Assembly: GCA_020072845.1 (NCBI GenBank)
Contig: JAIQGF010000015.1
Location: forward strand, 1-64,000
DNA: 64,000 nucleotides
Reading direction: 5' to 3'
Source: Terriglobia bacterium
GTDB lineage: Bacteria; Acidobacteriota; Terriglobia; Terriglobales; Acidobacteriaceae
Part shown: positions 26,284 through 34,848 of the stretch, in pieces
How the letters are laid out: each line of letters begins with the position of its first letter
Numbering within the stretch: position 1 is the stretch's first letter
Translations under genes and position numbers: made by a program
Notes under the pieces: model-generated
What the model saw: the letters and a program-made list of their open reading frames with translations, nothing else
Told to the model about the DNA's origin: nothing
Databases searched by the model: none

Positions 26284-27870
26284 ATGGCTACCGTCCATGC
26301 GCCCGTAGCAACTGCCGTTGGCCCGTTCCGCAACGAGCCCCTCACAGATTTCAGCAAGCCGGAAAACGTGCAGGCCATGCGCACCGCCGTCGAGAAAGTG
26401 CGCGCGCAGCTCGGCCGTGAATACCCGCTGATCATCGGCGGCAAAACCGTCACCACCAAGGACAAGATCAGGTCCATCAACCCCGCAAAACCGGGCGAGC
26501 TTGTCGGCCTGTTCCAGAAAGCGGGCAAGGAAGAAGTTGAGCCGGCGATGAAGGCCGCGCTGAAGGCGTTCGAGTCGTGGAGCCGCACTCCGGTCGAGGA
26601 GCGCGCCAGCCTGCTGTTCCGCGCCGCCGACATCATCCGTCGGCGCAAGCACGAGTTTTCCGCCTGGATGATCTTCGAGGTCAGCAAGAACTACGCCGAG
26701 GCCGACGCCGACATCGCCGAGCTGATTGACTTCCTCGAGTTCTACCCCCGCGAGGCGCTGCGCCTCGCCAAGGCGGAGCCTCCGGTGCAACTCCCCGGCG
26801 AGCGCGACTATCTGTGGTACATCCCGCTGGGCGTGGGCATCGTGATTCCGCCGTGGAACTTCCCCGGCGCCATCATGGCGGGCATGACCGTCGCCTCCAT
26901 CGTCTGCGGCAACACCGTCGTCCTGAAGCCGTCGAGCGACTCGCCCGCCATCGCGCAGAAGTTCGTGGAAGCGCTGATCGAGGCCGGAATGCCCGAAGGC
27001 GTGGTGAACTTCTGTCCCGGCGCCGGCGCCAGCTTCGGCGACGCGCTGGTGGCGCACCCCAAGACCCGTTACATCGCCTTCACCGGCTCCCGCGAAGTGG
27101 GACTGCGCATCAACCACGTTGCCGCGCAGACCGCTCCCGGACAAATCTGGATCAAGCGCACGGTGCTGGAGATGGGCGGCAAGGACGCCATCATCGTGGA
27201 CGCCGACACCGCCAACATCGACGCCGCCGTCGAAGGCGTTGCCGCTGCCGCCTTCGGCTTCCAGGGCCAGAAGTGCTCCGCCTGCTCGCGCCTGATCCTG
27301 GACGAGAAGATCTACGATTCGTTCCTCGACAAGCTGAAAGAGCGCGTCGAGAAAATCACCATCGGCGATCCCACGCAGAATCCGGGCATGGCCGCCGTCA
27401 TCAACGAGGGCTCGATGAAGAGTATTCTCGACTACATCGAGCACGGCCGGCGCGACGGACGCATCATCACCGGCGGACGCCGCGACGCCAAGCACGGCGA
27501 CGGCTACTTCATCCAGCCCACCGTGATCGCCGATATCAAGCCGAAGTCGAAGCTGGAACAGGAAGAGATCTTCGGGCCGGTGCTGGCGGTGATCAAGTCG
27601 CACAGCTTCGATCATGCGCTGGAGATTGCCAACGACACCGAGTTCGGACTCACCGGCGCGGTCTATTCCAGCTCCCCGCAGAAGCTGGAGAAGGCCAAGC
27701 GCGAGTTCCACGTCGGCAACCTGTACCTCAACCGCAAGTGCACCGGAGCCATCGTGGGCGCGCATCCCTTCGGCGGCTTCAACATGTCCGGCACCGATTC
27801 CAAGGCCGGCGGGCCCGATTACCTCTACCTGTTCACGCAGGCGAAGTCGATCGGAGAGAAGCTGGGATAG
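26284..27870 (+). CDS. pruA: L-glutamate gamma-semialdehyde (1-pyrroline-5-carboxylate) dehydrogenase
   Basis: A 528-residue aldehyde dehydrogenase of the RocA/PruA type, which oxidises glutamate semialdehyde to glutamate in proline and arginine breakdown. Cofactor site: IPPWNFPGAIMAGM and FTGSREVG. Catalytic Glu is in LEMGGKD and nucleophilic Cys in GQKCSACSR. The C-terminal GAIVGAHPFGGFNMSGTDSK pattern is characteristic of P5C dehydrogenases. The start at 26284 (AAGGA upstream) is preferred over in-frame ATGs at 26125 and 26224. No proline dehydrogenase gene is nearby. Confidence 0.88.
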   Translation: MATVHAPVATAVGPFRNEPLTDFSKPENVQAMRTAVEKVRAQLGREYPLIIGGKTVTTKDKIRSINPAKPGELVGLFQKAGKEEVEPAMKAALKAFESWSRTPVEERASLLFRAADIIRRRKHEFSAWMIFEVSKNYAEADADIAELIDFLEFYPREALRLAKAEPPVQLPGERDYLWYIPLGVGIVIPPWNFPGAIMAGMTVASIVCGNTVVLKPSSDSPAIAQKFVEALIEAGMPEGVVNFCPGAGASFGDALVAHPKTRYIAFTGSREVGLRINHVAAQTAPGQIWIKRTVLEMGGKDAIIVDADTANIDAAVEGVAAAAFGFQGQKCSACSRLILDEKIYDSFLDKLKERVEKITIGDPTQNPGMAAVINEGSMKSILDYIEHGRRDGRIITGGRRDAKHGDGYFIQPTVIADIKPKSKLEQEEIFGPVLAVIKSHSFDHALEIANDTEFGLTGAVYSSSPQKLEKAKREFHVGNLYLNRKCTGAIVGAHPFGGFNMSGTDSKAGGPDYLYLFTQAKSIGEKLG

Positions 27871-27901
27871 GCTCCAGTCGCCAGGCGGCAGGCTGGGAAT
27901 G

Positions 27902-27975
27902 ACGAACACAGAGACGCAGAGACACAGAAGGATTCTTCAATCTCTGTGGTCTCTGTGTCTCCGGGACTCTGTGTT
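27902..27975. repeat. Inverted array of CACAGAGAC words
   Basis: AACACAGAGACGCAGAGACACAG on the left pairs with CTCTGTGGTCTCTGTGTCTC and ACTCTGTGTT on the right. It follows pruA and may act as its terminator-like structure. Confidence 0.55.
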
Positions 27976-28128
27976 TGTCTTTTGTGTATGGCTCGGGTTG
28001 CCGTAAACTTCGGGGCCAATGGCTTGCCCTAAAGCTGTGCCGCATTTGACAACCCTGACAGCGCTGCCTAACAATACGGGCAACGTTGCAGCGGCCGTCG
28101 TGCGGGTACCGGCCGCGAGGTCCTCTCT

Positions 28129-28500
28129 ATGGCGCGAATTCTTTGCGTTGACGACGAGCCAAACGTCGTCACTTTGAAATGCGCAATCCTGGAAGCCGCC
28201 GGCCACATCGTGACCGCCTCCACTTCGGCGCACGACGCCATCGAGAAACTGGAAAGCAACAGCTACGACGCCGTCGTCACCGACTGGCGGCTGGGCGACG
28301 CCAACGGCCTCGCGGTGGTGCAGGCCGCCAAGTCGCGCTCCAGCACGCCCGTGGTGGTGGTTTCCGGTTACGTGACGGAGGCGTTCCAGTCGACCGAGCC
28401 GCTGGCCGACCTCTACCTGGAAAAGCCGGTGAACCCGAAGGAGCTGGTCACGATCGTGAACGAGTTGCTGAAGACCAGCGAGCGGGCTGCCTCGCGCTGA
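28129..28500 (+). CDS. Stand-alone response regulator receiver protein
   Basis: A 123-residue CheY-like protein with the acidic pair in CVDDEP (8-10), phospho-acceptor Asp52 (VVTDWRLGD) and the Lys of LYLEKPV. There is no output domain, so it must act through a partner. It lies alone between pruA and the Tricorn gene; no kinase is adjacent. Confidence 0.88.
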   Translation: MARILCVDDEPNVVTLKCAILEAAGHIVTASTSAHDAIEKLESNSYDAVVTDWRLGDANGLAVVQAAKSRSSTPVVVVSGYVTEAFQSTEPLADLYLEKPVNPKELVTIVNELLKTSERAASR

Positions 28501-28657
28501 TCTCGTAATCTCCCAACCTTTTTCGATTCATGCGCTTCCTAGGCCGCCTAAGACTTTTGTTTTCAGGGTCGCTTCCTGCGCAGAAACAAAAAAGTCACAG
28601 CCTCTGAGCGCAGTCGAAGGGGAGCGACAGGGCGGGGATGTTGATTTGTTCTCCGCA

Positions 28658-31600
28658 CTACATTCCCGGGCCGGCCGGATACGCGGGCAGGTCAGGCGGA
28701 CGCGGCGGCAGCTTCTTGGGGTGCTGGTTCATCTCCTCGGTCACCATCTTGATGGCGGTTTCCAATTGCGGGTCTTGTCCGGCCATCACCAGGTCGGGGC
28801 GGTTATCCACCTCGACGTCGGGCGCCACGCCGCGGTTCTCGATCAGCCATTTGCTGTCGAGCCCATAGAGCGCGAACTCCGGGCGCGTGATATAGCCGCC
28901 GTCGATCAGCGGGATCGCGCCGCGGATGCCGCGCACTCCGCCCCAGGTGCGTTCCCCGATCAGCGGCCCCAGCTTGTACACCTTGAAGAAGTAGCTGAAG
29001 AAATCACCGTCGCTGGCGGCGTAGCGATTGGTGACGCAGGCCATGGCGCCGTGGAAGACGAGCGGAGGTTCGGTGTCACTCTCCCAGTTGCGCGCCGACT
29101 CCATGCCGGCGAGCACGCGCCGCAGGCGTTCGAAGATGATCTGATCCACGAAGCCGCCGCCGTTGTAGCGCACGTCGAAAATCATGCCCTCCTTCCGAAT
29201 CTGTGGGAAGTACTGCTTGACGAATTCGTTCAGCCCGTGGTCCCCCATGTCCGGCAGATAGACGTATCCGATGCGGCCGCCGCTGGCCTGCTCCACCTTG
29301 CGCCGGTTGCTTTCGATCCAATTCAGCTCATGCAGGCCGAATTCGCTGGGGATGGGGCGCACCAGCAGGTTGCGCGCACCCTCGAACGTGGGCTTCGCGT
29401 TCACTGTGATGGTGACCGCCTGATTGACGGTGTTAATGAACAGCTCGTCCGGATTCTGCGGCGCCTTCAGCGCTCGCCCATTTACCGCCAGCAGGAATTC
29501 GCCTTGCTTGACGTTCACCCCGGGTTCGGTGAGCGGCGAGCGCAGGTTGGGGTTCCAGTTTTCGCCGGGATAGATTTTGGCGATGCGGTACAGGCTGCTG
29601 CCGGCGTCGGGTTCCAGGTCGGCGCCCAGGAGGCCGACATTGACCGCGTCAAGGTCGGGATAGTCGCCGCCGCCGACGTAGGTGTGCGAGTTGGAAAGCT
29701 CGCCGATCATCTCGCCCAAAACGTAGGTGAGGCTCAAGCGGTCGGCGACATAGGGCAGCAACTGTGCGTACTTGTCACGTTCGGCGGGCCAGTTGACGCC
29801 ATTCATCGAGGGCTCGTAGAAGTAATCGCGCTGTTGCCGCCAGACCTCGCTGAAGATCTGCTTCCATTCCGCACGCGGGTCCACTTCCATGCGCATGCCG
29901 TCCAGCTTGAGCGCGCCGTCGCCTACACTGTTTAGCGACTTGGGCGCCGGACCTTTGGCTTCTTCGCTCGGCACCTTGGGATCGATGATCCCGTAGGCAT
30001 TGGCCCCGCCGCCTTCTCCCGCCGGTGCGGAGGGAGCGCGGTACAGCATCTTGCGCCCGTCGAAGGAGAGGGCGAAGAGATCGGCGCCTTCCAGCACGAC
30101 GTAGTCCTTGCGCGATTTCAGATCGAATCCGTGAATCGCCGGAGTCTCGCCGGGCAGCGGGCCCGACAAGCCTGTCACCGGCACGGTCACGTAATAAATC
30201 ACGCCTTTGGCCGCGGCCAGGTTCTGGAGATTGGCGGGCGGAATGGGCAGCGCGACGATTCGGTTCTGGATGCCGTCAAGGTCAATGCGGAAGTCCTTCG
30301 GCAACGCTCGGGTGCCCGGCGGCTGCTCTTCTTCTTTTTTCTCCTGGGCAGTTTTTCCCGCGCCGGGCTGCTTCTCCGCCTGCGATGGCGGTGTCTTTTT
30401 CGCCTTGGTTCCGGCCGGTTGCGGCGCCGGTTCCGGTGGCTGCTTCTGACCGGCTGGCGTGGGCACCAGCAAGACGTCCGGCGGGCGGCGGGTGGTGACT
30501 TCGTCGCTCAGCACCGGCAGCGGCGAAGGCTCATCGGCCCGCAACGTGGCGATGTACACCCGCCCGGCCTTGGGATTGGCGAACTCGAAGTCGTACACGC
30601 CGAGCACTTCGTTGTAGTCGCGATTGGACAGGAAGTAGAGATACTTGCCTTCGGGATCAAAGTACGGCGCCGAGCTGTCGCTGGCGCTGGTGGTTACCGG
30701 CGTGATCTTGCTGCCGGCAAGGTCGTAGAGATAGACGACGTTGTTGCGGTTGTCGGCGGCCTTGGCATACGCCACCCACTTGCTGTCGGGCGAGAAGTTG
30801 TAATCGGTCAGGTCGGCGTACTTGCCCTGGTCAATCAGCACCGGTTTTTTCTGATCGATGTCCACGTAGAAGAGGCGGGCTTGCTTGTCGGCGAAGAGCA
30901 GCTTGCGGCTGTCGGGTGACCAGGTGGGCGGCAGGCGAAACATTTTGCCGTCGGTGGTGATGCGCACCTCCTCTCCCAACCCGTCTTGCGGAACCAGGTA
31001 AAGCTCGTCTTCTCCGCTGCGGTCCGACAGGTAGGCGATCCAGCGTCCGTCGGGCGACCAGGCGGCGTACTTCTCGCGGATGCCCGGGGTGCGCGTCAGG
31101 TCGCGGATGCTGCCTTCCTTGGCCGGCACGGTGAAGATGTCCCCGCGGGCGGTGAAGACGGCGCGCTTGCCGTCGGGGGAGATATCGAAGTCGGTGGTCA
31201 GCTTGTTGACCGCGGCCCAGTGGCGGCGCGCGAGATCGCGGTCGCCGGGCAGGTAGATGGTCAGCTTGCGCGGCTGCTGCGTGTTGAGGTCGAACCGGTA
31301 CAGGAAGCCGCCGTTCTCGAAGATGATCGCGTCCGGGCCGAGGCTGGGCCACATGACGTCGAAATCGGTGAAGTGCGTGAGCTGCTGAACTTCCTTGCTG
31401 GCGAGGCTGTAGCTGTACAGGTTCAGGCGGTGCTCGGGACCGCGATCGGAGCTGAAGTAGATGGTGTCGCCGTGCCACATGGGGAAGGTGTCGGTCCACT
31501 CCGTGTGCGGCACGGTCTCGATGTGGTGCGATTTCGGGTTGTAGATGGAAATGTCCTGCGCCATGCCGCCGGTGTAGCGCTTCCATGTGCGGAAATTGCG

Positions 31601-32161
31601 GAAGATGCGGTTGTATGCGATCTTGCTGCCATCGGGCGAGAACGAGGTCAGGCCACCCTTGTCGAGGGGAAGTGCCTGCGGCAGCCCGCCCTCAATGCCG
31701 ATCCGGTAGAGCCGGCCAAACCAGGTATTGAATGTATCGCGCCGCGATAGAAAAATGATGTTCCGGCTGTCGGGCGTCCAGGTGATGACCTGGTTATGAA
31801 TTCCCATGCGCTCGCTCAGGTGCCCGCCGCCGGGATGGAAGGTCAACTGGCGGGGGTCGCCGCCATCGGAGGGCATCACGTAGACGTTGTAGTTGCCGTC
31901 ATACTGCGCCGTGAAGGCGATCCACTTGCCATCGGGCGAGAATTTAGGAAACAGCTCCTGGCCGGCATGCGACGTGATGCGGCGCGCCACGCCGCCGTCG
32001 CGCGCGGCCAGCCACAGGTCGCCGCCGTAGCTGAAGGCGATCTTGTCCTGGGAAATGTCGGGGAAGCGCATCAGCCGGCCCTCCGGCATCTCCTGCGACA
32101 GAGCAACCGAGGCGGTGATGGCCCACAGCAGGGCTACGATTAGCTTGCGTACACGCGACAT
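28658..32161 (-). CDS. Tricorn protease homologue (exported peptidase S41 family)
   Basis: A 1167-residue protein starting MSRVRKLIVALLWAITASVA (signal peptide-like), with GGGAGGA upstream. WD/PD40-type beta-propeller repeats (PDGKWIAF, PDSRNIIFLS, PDGSKIAY, PDGKRAVF, PDSKWVAY) fill about residues 40-620. A low-complexity Pro/Lys/Gln linker follows at about 640-690. The Tricorn core and PDZ-like parts follow, and the C-terminal S41 tail-specific protease region has NRYAASDGDFFSYFF with the probable nucleophilic Ser and NSHTYVGGGD upstream. Likely a periplasmic oligopeptide-processing peptidase. The extra 46 codons in the open frame lack similarity. Confidence 0.88.
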   Translation of the reverse strand: MSRVRKLIVALLWAITASVALSQEMPEGRLMRFPDISQDKIAFSYGGDLWLAARDGGVARRITSHAGQELFPKFSPDGKWIAFTAQYDGNYNVYVMPSDGGDPRQLTFHPGGGHLSERMGIHNQVITWTPDSRNIIFLSRRDTFNTWFGRLYRIGIEGGLPQALPLDKGGLTSFSPDGSKIAYNRIFRNFRTWKRYTGGMAQDISIYNPKSHHIETVPHTEWTDTFPMWHGDTIYFSSDRGPEHRLNLYSYSLASKEVQQLTHFTDFDVMWPSLGPDAIIFENGGFLYRFDLNTQQPRKLTIYLPGDRDLARRHWAAVNKLTTDFDISPDGKRAVFTARGDIFTVPAKEGSIRDLTRTPGIREKYAAWSPDGRWIAYLSDRSGEDELYLVPQDGLGEEVRITTDGKMFRLPPTWSPDSRKLLFADKQARLFYVDIDQKKPVLIDQGKYADLTDYNFSPDSKWVAYAKAADNRNNVVYLYDLAGSKITPVTTSASDSSAPYFDPEGKYLYFLSNRDYNEVLGVYDFEFANPKAGRVYIATLRADEPSPLPVLSDEVTTRRPPDVLLVPTPAGQKQPPEPAPQPAGTKAKKTPPSQAEKQPGAGKTAQEKKEEEQPPGTRALPKDFRIDLDGIQNRIVALPIPPANLQNLAAAKGVIYYVTVPVTGLSGPLPGETPAIHGFDLKSRKDYVVLEGADLFALSFDGRKMLYRAPSAPAGEGGGANAYGIIDPKVPSEEAKGPAPKSLNSVGDGALKLDGMRMEVDPRAEWKQIFSEVWRQQRDYFYEPSMNGVNWPAERDKYAQLLPYVADRLSLTYVLGEMIGELSNSHTYVGGGDYPDLDAVNVGLLGADLEPDAGSSLYRIAKIYPGENWNPNLRSPLTEPGVNVKQGEFLLAVNGRALKAPQNPDELFINTVNQAVTITVNAKPTFEGARNLLVRPIPSEFGLHELNWIESNRRKVEQASGGRIGYVYLPDMGDHGLNEFVKQYFPQIRKEGMIFDVRYNGGGFVDQIIFERLRRVLAGMESARNWESDTEPPLVFHGAMACVTNRYAASDGDFFSYFFKVYKLGPLIGERTWGGVRGIRGAIPLIDGGYITRPEFALYGLDSKWLIENRGVAPDVEVDNRPDLVMAGQDPQLETAIKMVTEEMNQHPKKLPPRPPDLPAYPAGPGM

Positions 32162-32289
32162 ACAATTTCCTCCCGCCCAGCCCGAGCAGGGCAACCGAGC
32201 ATTGTAATGGGAAGGACGCAAGTCGCGGCGGTACGGACCAAAGCAAGAAAAGGTGCGGTGCCAATTCGGCAATAATCCCGCCGCTCCGC

Positions 32290-32295
32290 TATAAT
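32290..32295 (+). promoter_or_regulatory. -10 box of the tRNA-Ser promoter
   Basis: A perfect TATAAT lies 25 bp before the tRNA-Ser gene. The -35 region is not clear at the usual spacing. Confidence 0.5.
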
Positions 32296-32319
32296 CCAAT
32301 GCGGTAAGCTCCGCCCTCC

Positions 32320-32415
<96 letters not shown>

Positions 32416-32443
32416 GTTTTTGTTTTCAATGACTTATATAAAC

Positions 32444-32463
32444 GTGATACCCTTGATGATACC
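32444..32463 (+). promoter_or_regulatory. Candidate integrase arm sites, left end
   Basis: GTGATACC at 32444 and TGATACC at 32457 lie 30-45 bp inside attL. The same word occurs as a close pair at the other end of the element (47753, 47763). Confidence 0.4.
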
Positions 32464-32486
32464 TGAATCTCACAGGAGGATCCAAG

Positions 32487-33638
32487 GTGAATCGCGACGT
32501 CAATCTCACCAAGCGCGTGCACATCGGGGGCGAGCTGCGGTATTGCCCCGTCATACTGTCCGCGAACGGCAGAGTGAAACCGGACTGGGTAGTCGTCGAT
32601 GGGCACCAAGAGAGGCACGTCGAAGGTGCTTATTATCTGGACTGGCGCGAGGGATCACGCCGCGTGCGGAAGTCCGTCGGCAAGGATGCCAGCAGTGCCG
32701 CGGCAGCCAGGTTCAGGCAGGAGCAGTTGCTCGCGAACAAGGCGGCGGGCATCAAGGTTGTCGCGGAATCCGGCAACGGCACGTCGCTCGTCGGCGCGGT
32801 CGAATCCTACCTCACGAACATCAGGGCGACCAGAAAACCCAAAACCGACGTAGCCTACAGGGCGACGCTCGACAAATTCCTCAGCGTCTGCAAGAACCGA
32901 ACCATCGAAGCAGTCACGCGCGATGATCTGCTTCAGTTCGCCTCCCATCTTCGCGACGTGGAAAAACTCGCGCCGAGGACAGTCAACAATCAGTTCGGCA
33001 CGGTCGTTTCATTTCTGAAAGCCTCCGGTGTGCAGACCAGCGGCAAAGACGGACTGCTTAGGAAGGGCGATACGCCCAAGTTCGTGGAAGAGGAACCGCG
33101 AGTATACGAACAGGAAGACCTCGATCAGTTTTTCAAGGCGTGCGATGCCGAAGAGCGCAGCCTGTTTCAGTTCTTCCTCATGACCGGAATGCGCGAGAAG
33201 GAAGTACAGCACTGCGAATGGAGCGACATCAATTTCAACAGAGCGTCCATCACTGTCCGGGCGAAGCCACTGTACGGATTCACGCCAAAGAACTTTCGCG
33301 AGCGCGAGATCCCTGTGCCGGACAAGCTGATCGCGGAGTTGAAGAAGCGGAAGCAGAAATCGCGCAGCCAGCTCGTGTTTCCTTCTGCTGGCGGCAGGCC
33401 CGACGGACATCTCCTGCGGCGGTGCCACGCTGTCGTGAATCGCGCCGGTCTTAACACTGCCGACTGGTGGCTCCATAAATTCAGAGCGACGTTCGCGACG
33501 ACAGCGCTTCGCGGAGGCGTGGACCTCCGCACCGTCCAGGACTGGATGGGACACGGCGACATCGCTTCGACGATGAGGTATCTCGCCCCGGCTCGCGGAC
33601 AGGCGATGCGAGCGATGGTCAATGCCATGTTCGATTAA
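32487..33638 (+). CDS. int: Tyrosine recombinase (phage-type integrase)
   Basis: A 383-residue site-specific recombinase that should integrate and excise this element at tRNA-Ser. An N-terminal arm-binding/SAM-like region (YLTNIRATRKPKTDVAYRAT) precedes the catalytic domain. That domain has Arg236 (TGMREKEVQHCEW), His330 and Arg333 (LHKFRATFATTAL) and nucleophile Tyr365 (STMRYL). The start is GTG at 32487 with ACAGGAGGA six bases upstream. It begins 71 bp inside attL and reads away from the tRNA, the usual layout. Confidence 0.93.
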   Translation: MNRDVNLTKRVHIGGELRYCPVILSANGRVKPDWVVVDGHQERHVEGAYYLDWREGSRRVRKSVGKDASSAAAARFRQEQLLANKAAGIKVVAESGNGTSLVGAVESYLTNIRATRKPKTDVAYRATLDKFLSVCKNRTIEAVTRDDLLQFASHLRDVEKLAPRTVNNQFGTVVSFLKASGVQTSGKDGLLRKGDTPKFVEEEPRVYEQEDLDQFFKACDAEERSLFQFFLMTGMREKEVQHCEWSDINFNRASITVRAKPLYGFTPKNFREREIPVPDKLIAELKKRKQKSRSQLVFPSAGGRPDGHLLRRCHAVVNRAGLNTADWWLHKFRATFATTALRGGVDLRTVQDWMGHGDIASTMRYLAPARGQAMRAMVNAMFD

Positions 33639-33654
33639 GTGCCGGAGAGGCCTT

Positions 33655-33726
33655 TCACCGCGCGAACGTGTTCTCCTTGATTAGCGATTCCAGCTTTTTG
33701 GCCTGCAAAACTATTCGGTTTGCCAT
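33655..33726 (-). CDS. Possible 23-residue peptide
   Basis: MANRIVLQAKKLESLIKENT... on the minus strand with GGAGG nine bases upstream of its ATG. Helical, Lys/Glu-rich. Convergent with the integrase gene. Supported only by the ribosome site and helix pattern. Confidence 0.3.
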   Translation of the reverse strand: MANRIVLQAKKLESLIKENTFAR

Positions 33727-33748
33727 CTCGCGGTACCTCCGCGAGCCA

Positions 33749-33856
33749 TCATAAGTTAGGGGCGAATCGGTCCCATTCTGGCAGCGAATTGCTTAAGGTC
33801 GTGATGTCTGATTGCAGCTCCTGAATCGCTTTCGTAATCTCGTTTGGGACGGCCAT
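33749..33856 (-). CDS. Possible 35-residue peptide
   Basis: MAVPNEITKAIQELQSDITT... begins at 33856 and ends just before the 23-codon ORF. It has an amphipathic helix pattern. The two could be remnants of one small coiled-coil protein split by a frameshift, or a tiny two-gene unit. Confidence 0.3.
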   Translation of the reverse strand: MAVPNEITKAIQELQSDITTLSNSLPEWDRFAPNL

Positions 33857-34094
33857 TGGCGGATTCTATCAAAGGCAGGAAAGGCGGGAAATGAGGCTCG
33901 CTTGCACGCATACTTTCACGGGGTCCGCCCCGGCTGGCGCGCAGCTCCTGAAGTTCTCCGCGGTCCCAAGGGGCACCGACGCCCCGCCTTGAGTGGCGTA
34001 GGGCGGGAGCTGAAATCTAAGTTTACGGGCTACGCGCCGGACGCGTCAAACCGGCTGGGGGATAGGATACAGAGCGCTCCAAAACTGCCGAGTC
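33857..34094. other. Spacer left of the IS200-type insertion
   Basis: About 240 bp with no convincing gene. It contains GC-rich inverted words (CGCCCCGCC ... GGGCGGG) at about 33977-34010. Confidence 0.35.
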
Positions 34095-34765
34095 TAGTAC
34101 AAGCGGGAGACCCCCCGGCTCTGCCGGGGAGGCAGTAGAAGTTTGACAGATACAGGAGTCCACCGAGGAAACTCCCAAACGTGAGCCGCCAAGCACACGA
34201 GAGGGAATTTCAACGATGGACGAGATGGAAAGCCTAAGCCATACCAAGTGGGAGTGCAAATACCACGTGGTGTTTATCCCGAAGTGCCGACGCAAGGTGC
34301 TGTACGGAGAATTGAGGCGGTACCTGGGAGAAGTGTTCCGCAAGCTGGCGGAGCAGAAGGAAAGCCGGATTGAAGAAGGGAATCTGCTGCCGGACCACGT
34401 GCACATGATGATCGCGATCCCGCCCAAGTACGCGGTGTCGCAGGTGATTGGGTTCATCAAGGGTAAGAGCGCGATCCATCTGGCACGGGTGTACGGGGAG
34501 CGGAAGAGGAATTTTGTTGGGCAACATTTCTGGGCGCGCGGGTACTGGGTGTCGACCGTGGGCCGCGATGAGGCGGTGATCCGCGAGTACATCCGCAAGC
34601 AAGAGCACGAGGACGAGCGCTTAGACCAGATGGGTCTGTGGCGCTGAACTGCCACCGCGACGGTGGCACCAATCCGTCGGGGCCGCGTTAGCGACCCCGC
34701 ACAGCCGCTTTGAGCGGCTCACAAACCAAAGCCCCCGGCTCTGCCGGGGGATACTTACTAACTAA
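34095..34765 (+). mobile_element. IS200/IS605-family insertion sequence
   Basis: A single Y1 transposase gene is flanked by two copies of the same subterminal hairpin: CCCCGGC-TCT-GCCGGGG at 34113-34129 and CCCCCGGC-TCT-GCCGGGGG at 34732-34750. A second hairpin, AGCCGCTTTGAGCGGCT, lies at 34703. There are no terminal inverted repeats, as expected for this family. Exact ends are uncertain. It sits just downstream of the cargo operon's last gene. Confidence 0.75.
34216..34647 (+). CDS. tnpA: IS200/IS605 TnpA transposase
   Basis: A 143-residue HUH-family single-strand transposase. The HUH pair is His61 and His63 in PDHVHMMIAI, and the catalytic Tyr is Tyr125 in YIRKQE. Length is usual for IS200-like TnpA. 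No tnpB follows. All key residues are present, so it may be active. Confidence 0.92.
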   Translation: MDEMESLSHTKWECKYHVVFIPKCRRKVLYGELRRYLGEVFRKLAEQKESRIEEGNLLPDHVHMMIAIPPKYAVSQVIGFIKGKSAIHLARVYGERKRNFVGQHFWARGYWVSTVGRDEAVIREYIRKQEHEDERLDQMGLWR

Positions 34766-34848
34766 TCAGTAAAACAGCGGCTGCGCGCGGCGCGGGCGTG
34801 CGGGCAGGTGAGCACCGGTACGGGAACGGGACGGTAAATCAAGTCATT

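Noticed and set aside
26814-27902. Second frame inside pruA coding for an Arg/His-rich product
   Set aside because: Composition typical of a +1 shadow in GC-rich DNA; PruA motifs are in the other frame.
33812-34138. 108-codon plus-strand ORF left of the IS
   Set aside because: It crosses the IS subterminal hairpin and has no coding character.
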